Below, piece by piece: positions 5,906 through 8,327 of a stretch of 8,327 nucleotides of DNA (position 1 is the stretch's first letter; every line of letters begins with the position of its first letter). The notes below the pieces were generated by a model. That model was not told the DNA's origin. It ran no database searches and saw only the letters and a list, made by a program, of their open reading frames with translations. Both the position numbers and the translations under genes were made by a program. The stretch is from CAZXCK01 sp964639225 (GTDB taxonomy: Bacteria > Chloroflexota > Anaerolineae > Aggregatilineales > Phototrophicaceae): contig CAZXCK010000161.1 in assembly GCA_964639225.1 (NCBI GenBank), forward strand, positions 1-8,327, in the 5' to 3' direction.

Positions 5906-8098
5906 TCAGGCGAGGTCGAAGCGGTCGAGGTTCATCACCTTGTCCCACGCCGCCACGAAATCGCGCACGAACTTCTGCTGTGCGTCATCACAGGCGTACA
6001 CTTCGGCGATGGCGCGAAGCTGCGAGTTCGAGCCGAAGATCAGGTCAACCCGGGTCCCGGTCCACTTCACTTCGCCCGTTATGCGGTCGCGCCCCTCGAA
6101 CACGTCCTCAGCTTCCGAGATCGCATTCCACATTATGCTCATGTCGAGCAGATTCATGAAGAAGTCATTGCTGAGCGTCCCCGGACGATCGGTGAACACA
6201 CCGTGCTTAGACTGCCCGGCGTTTACGTCCAGGGCGCGCATGCCACCCACAAGCACCGTCATCTCTGGCGCGGTCAGCGTCAGTAACTGCGCCCGATCAA
6301 CCAGCAGGTCCTCTGCCGATATGTTGTAATCGGACTTGAGGTAGTTACGGAAACCATCCGCCGTCGGTTCGAGCACGTCGAAGGCTTCCACGTCGGTCTG
6401 TTCCTGCGACGCATCGGTGCGCCCCGGTGTAAAGGGTACGGTCACTTCATGCCCGGCGTTCCTCGCCGCCTGTTCGACCGCCGCGCAGCCACCCAGCACG
6501 ATGATGTCGGCCAGCGAAACTTTCTTGCCACCGGTCTGTTCGCGGTTGAACGTCTGCTGGATGCCCTCAAGCGTTTCGAGTACAGTCGCCAACTGGGCCG
6601 GCTGGTTGACTTCCCAATCCTTCTGCGGCGCGAGACGGATGCGTGCGCCGTTCGCCCCGCCGCGCTTGTCAGAGCCACGGAAGGTTGCCGCCGATGCCCA
6701 GGCAGTCGAGACCAACTGAGAGATAGACAGTCCCGACGCGAGAATCTGGCCTTTGAGGGCGGTAATGTCTTGCTCGTCAATCAGTTCATGATCGACGGCG
6801 GGGACAGGGTCCTGCCAAATAAGATCCTCTTGAGGAACCAGCGGGCCGAGATACCGCGAGCGCGGCCCCATGTCACGATGCGTCAGCTTGAACCATGCCC
6901 GGGCAAAAGCGTCCGCGAATTCCTCTGGGTTTTCGTGGAAACGCTTCGAAATCGGGGCATAGATGGGGTCCAGCTTCAATGCGAGGTCAGTCGTCGCCAT
7001 CATGGGCGCGTGCCGTCTGGACGGGTCGTGAGCGTCGGGCACGGCGTCCGCAGCGGCGCCGCCCTTCGGTGCCCATTGGAAGGCGCCAGCCGGACTTTTC
7101 ACCAGTTCCCATTCATAGCCAAACAGCGTGTCGAAAAAGGTGTTGTCCCACGTGATGGGCGTCGGGGTCCAGGCGCCTTCCAGTCCGCTGGTGATGGTAT
7201 CGACACCCTTGCCGCTGCCGAAGCTGCTCGTCCAGCCCAGGCCCTGCTCTATGATGCTGGCACCTTCTGGCTCAGGGCCGACCATCGCCGCATCGCCCGC
7301 GCCGTGAGTCTTGCCGAAGGTGTGGCCGCCGGCAATCAGCGCGACGGTCTCTTCGTCGTTCATCGCCATACGAGCGAATGTCTCCCGAATGTCCTTAGCG
7401 GCAGCCAGGGGGTCGGGTTTGCCGTTCGGGCCTTCCGGGTTGACGTAAATCAGGCCCATCTGCACGGCGGCCAGCGGGTTCTCAAGCTCGCGGTCGCCGG
7501 TGTAGCGTTTGTCGCCGAGCCATATATCCTCTGACCCCCAGTAGATGTCCTCTTCGGGTTCCCAGATATCCTCACGCCCACCGGCGAAGCCGAACGTCTC
7601 AAAGCCCATCGACTCCAGGGCGCAGTTCCCGGCCAGAACCATCAGGTCGGCCCAGGAAATGTTGCGACCGTATTTCTTCTTGATCGGCCACAGCAACCGG
7701 CGCGCCTTGTCCAGATTGGCGTTGTCCGGCCAACTGTTGAGGGGCGCAAAGCGCTGTGACCCGGAGGACGCGCCGCCGCGCCCGTCGCCGGTCCGATACG
7801 TCCCGGCGCTGTGCCACGCCATACGAATAAAGAGCGGCCCGTAATGGCCGTAGTCGGCGGGCCACCACTCCTGAGAGTCGGTCATCAACGCATACAGGTC
7901 GTTTCTTACCGCATCCAGATCGAGGCTTTTGAACGCCTCGGCGTAGTTGAAATCGTCACCCATTGGGTCTGACAAGGGAGAATTCTGGTGCAGAATCTGA
8001 ATGTTCAACTGATTCGGCCACCAGACCCGATTCGACATGGTTCCCAGTACTGCATTAGGGCGACGCCCCGTAACCGGGCAATTGCTTTCACTGCTCAT
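5906..8098 (-). CDS. katG: Catalase-peroxidase KatG
   Basis: Bifunctional haem catalase-peroxidase, 730 residues, a normal full length. It removes hydrogen peroxide by dismutation or by oxidising donors. N-terminal haem domain: distal Arg92, Trp95 and His96 in IRMAWHSAGTYR; Tyr218 in GLIYVNPEG and Met244 in FARMAMND, which with Trp95 form the family's covalent Met-Tyr-Trp adduct; proximal His259 in GGHTFGKTHG; proximal Trp310 and Asp371; and the mobile arginine, Arg408, in HRDMGP. Asp125 of the access channel and Ser304 (equivalent of Ser315 in M. tuberculosis KatG) are present. The C-terminal half is the haem-less duplicate domain (about 430-730). No signal peptide, so cytosolic. ATG start with AAGGA (8105-8109) 6 nt upstream. 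The beginning (SNCPVTG, then SNRVWWPNQLN) matches the family. It has its own candidate promoter and terminator, so it is a separate unit from the transporter operon. No adjacent Fur/PerR or OxyR gene lies in the window. Confidence 0.98.
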   Translation of the reverse strand: MSSESNCPVTGRRPNAVLGTMSNRVWWPNQLNIQILHQNSPLSDPMGDDFNYAEAFKSLDLDAVRNDLYALMTDSQEWWPADYGHYGPLFIRMAWHSAGTYRTGDGRGGASSGSQRFAPLNSWPDNANLDKARRLLWPIKKKYGRNISWADLMVLAGNCALESMGFETFGFAGGREDIWEPEEDIYWGSEDIWLGDKRYTGDRELENPLAAVQMGLIYVNPEGPNGKPDPLAAAKDIRETFARMAMNDEETVALIAGGHTFGKTHGAGDAAMVGPEPEGASIIEQGLGWTSSFGSGKGVDTITSGLEGAWTPTPITWDNTFFDTLFGYEWELVKSPAGAFQWAPKGGAAADAVPDAHDPSRRHAPMMATTDLALKLDPIYAPISKRFHENPEEFADAFARAWFKLTHRDMGPRSRYLGPLVPQEDLIWQDPVPAVDHELIDEQDITALKGQILASGLSISQLVSTAWASAATFRGSDKRGGANGARIRLAPQKDWEVNQPAQLATVLETLEGIQQTFNREQTGGKKVSLADIIVLGGCAAVEQAARNAGHEVTVPFTPGRTDASQEQTDVEAFDVLEPTADGFRNYLKSDYNISAEDLLVDRAQLLTLTAPEMTVLVGGMRALDVNAGQSKHGVFTDRPGTLSNDFFMNLLDMSIMWNAISEAEDVFEGRDRITGEVKWTGTRVDLIFGSNSQLRAIAEVYACDDAQQKFVRDFVAAWDKVMNLDRFDLA

Positions 8099-8186
8099 TT
8101 TCGTTCCTTATGTTTTGCGTCATTCTGTATACACGAGTTACAAATCAACCGCTAAATCCAGGCTCACGTTGAGATGAACCCGCTTA

Positions 8187-8215
8187 ATGATACCAATCAG
8201 TCACTGACCATTCAA
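8187..8215 (-). promoter_or_regulatory. Candidate katG promoter with internal inverted repeat
   Basis: On the minus strand TTGAAT (8210-8215) and TATCAT (8187-8192) are separated by 17 nt. The implied leader is about 80 nt. The spacer contains TCAGT-C-ACTGA (8197-8207), and the -35 box sits inside ACCATT-CA-AATGGT (8207-8220). Either inverted repeat could be an operator. A weaker alternative -10 (TATACA, 8127-8132) lies nearer the gene. Confidence 0.45.
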
Positions 8216-8231
8216 ATGGTGGATGATCCAG

Positions 8232-8261
8232 GGTGCATCCGGAAATTGGGGGCAGGTTTGC
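8232..8261. repeat. 30-nt dispersed repeat, copy 2
   Basis: Direct repeat of 5692-5721, just upstream of the candidate katG promoter. The two copies bracket katG with its promoter and terminator. Confidence 0.9.
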
Positions 8262-8271
8262 AGCACTCGCA

Positions 8272-8296
8272 CCGCCAGCGGTTCAAAACCGCTGGC
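8272..8296. repeat. 20-nt repeat, copy 2, completing a 10-bp hairpin
   Basis: GCCAGCGGTT (8274-8283), loop CAA, AACCGCTGGC (8287-8296) is a perfect 10-bp stem. Positions 8272-8291 are identical to 2-21. A shorter relative, GCGGTT-G-AACCGC, lies at 5875-5887 just after the katG stop. Confidence 0.85.
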
Positions 8297-8306
8297 TATA
8301 GGGAGC

Positions 8307-8325
8307 CGACCCACTAAATGGGTCG
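8307..8325. repeat. Hairpin module, 7-bp stem
   Basis: CGACCCA (8307-8313), loop CTAAA, TGGGTCG (8319-8325). It follows the previous hairpin after 10 nt and is another member of the mosaic; the window ends two bases later. Confidence 0.65.
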
Positions 8326-8327
8326 TG

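Noticed and set aside
6449..7534. Long plus-strand open frame of 361 codons opposite katG
   Set aside because: It lies antisense to strongly conserved katG codons, has no recognisable domain or ribosome site, and its length follows from the codon bias of the real gene.
4875..8098. katG co-transcribed with the transporter operon
   Set aside because: A clear terminator (5829-5865) and a separate near-consensus promoter (5646-5674) lie between them.

Overview
The window holds seven genes, all on the minus strand, in two transcription units. GC content looks moderately high, coding is dense, and translation uses Shine-Dalgarno sites. Intergenic spaces carry short modular palindromic repeats, which I associate with Chloroflexota (Anaerolineae-like) genomes. 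That taxonomic reading is tentative, because no rRNA or other phylogenetic marker is present.

In transcription order (right to left), the first unit is katG, a full-length catalase-peroxidase (8098 to 5906). It has a candidate promoter near 8187-8215 and a clear intrinsic terminator at 5829-5865. It lies between two direct copies of a 30-nt repeat (5692-5721 and 8232-8261; 29 of 30 bases identical).

The second unit starts at a near-consensus sigma-70 promoter (TTGACA, 17-nt spacer, TATGCT; 5646-5674). It reads through a GntR/HutC-type regulator, an ABC ATPase, an inner-membrane permease, a secreted NMT1/SsuA-type substrate-binding protein, an amidohydrolase-2 family TIM-barrel enzyme and a PfkB-family kinase. 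Junctions are tight (10-nt gap, 4-nt overlap, 89-nt gap, 79-nt gap with a 13-bp hairpin, 13-nt gap), so this is most likely one operon. Its logic is uptake of a small molecule, modification by a metal-dependent hydrolase or decarboxylase, phosphorylation by a sugar/nucleoside-type kinase, and ligand-responsive autoregulation by the GntR protein. The substrate cannot be read from the sequence, and this combination is the best candidate here for an undescribed pathway.

The non-coding ends (1-241, 5675-5828 and 8232-8327) are built from short hairpin modules that recur within the window in different orders. They include a 17-nt perfect tandem repeat, a 20-nt unit found at both window ends, and a 17-nt unit shared by positions 88 and 5784. 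No tRNA, rRNA, CRISPR array, transposase or riboswitch was found.
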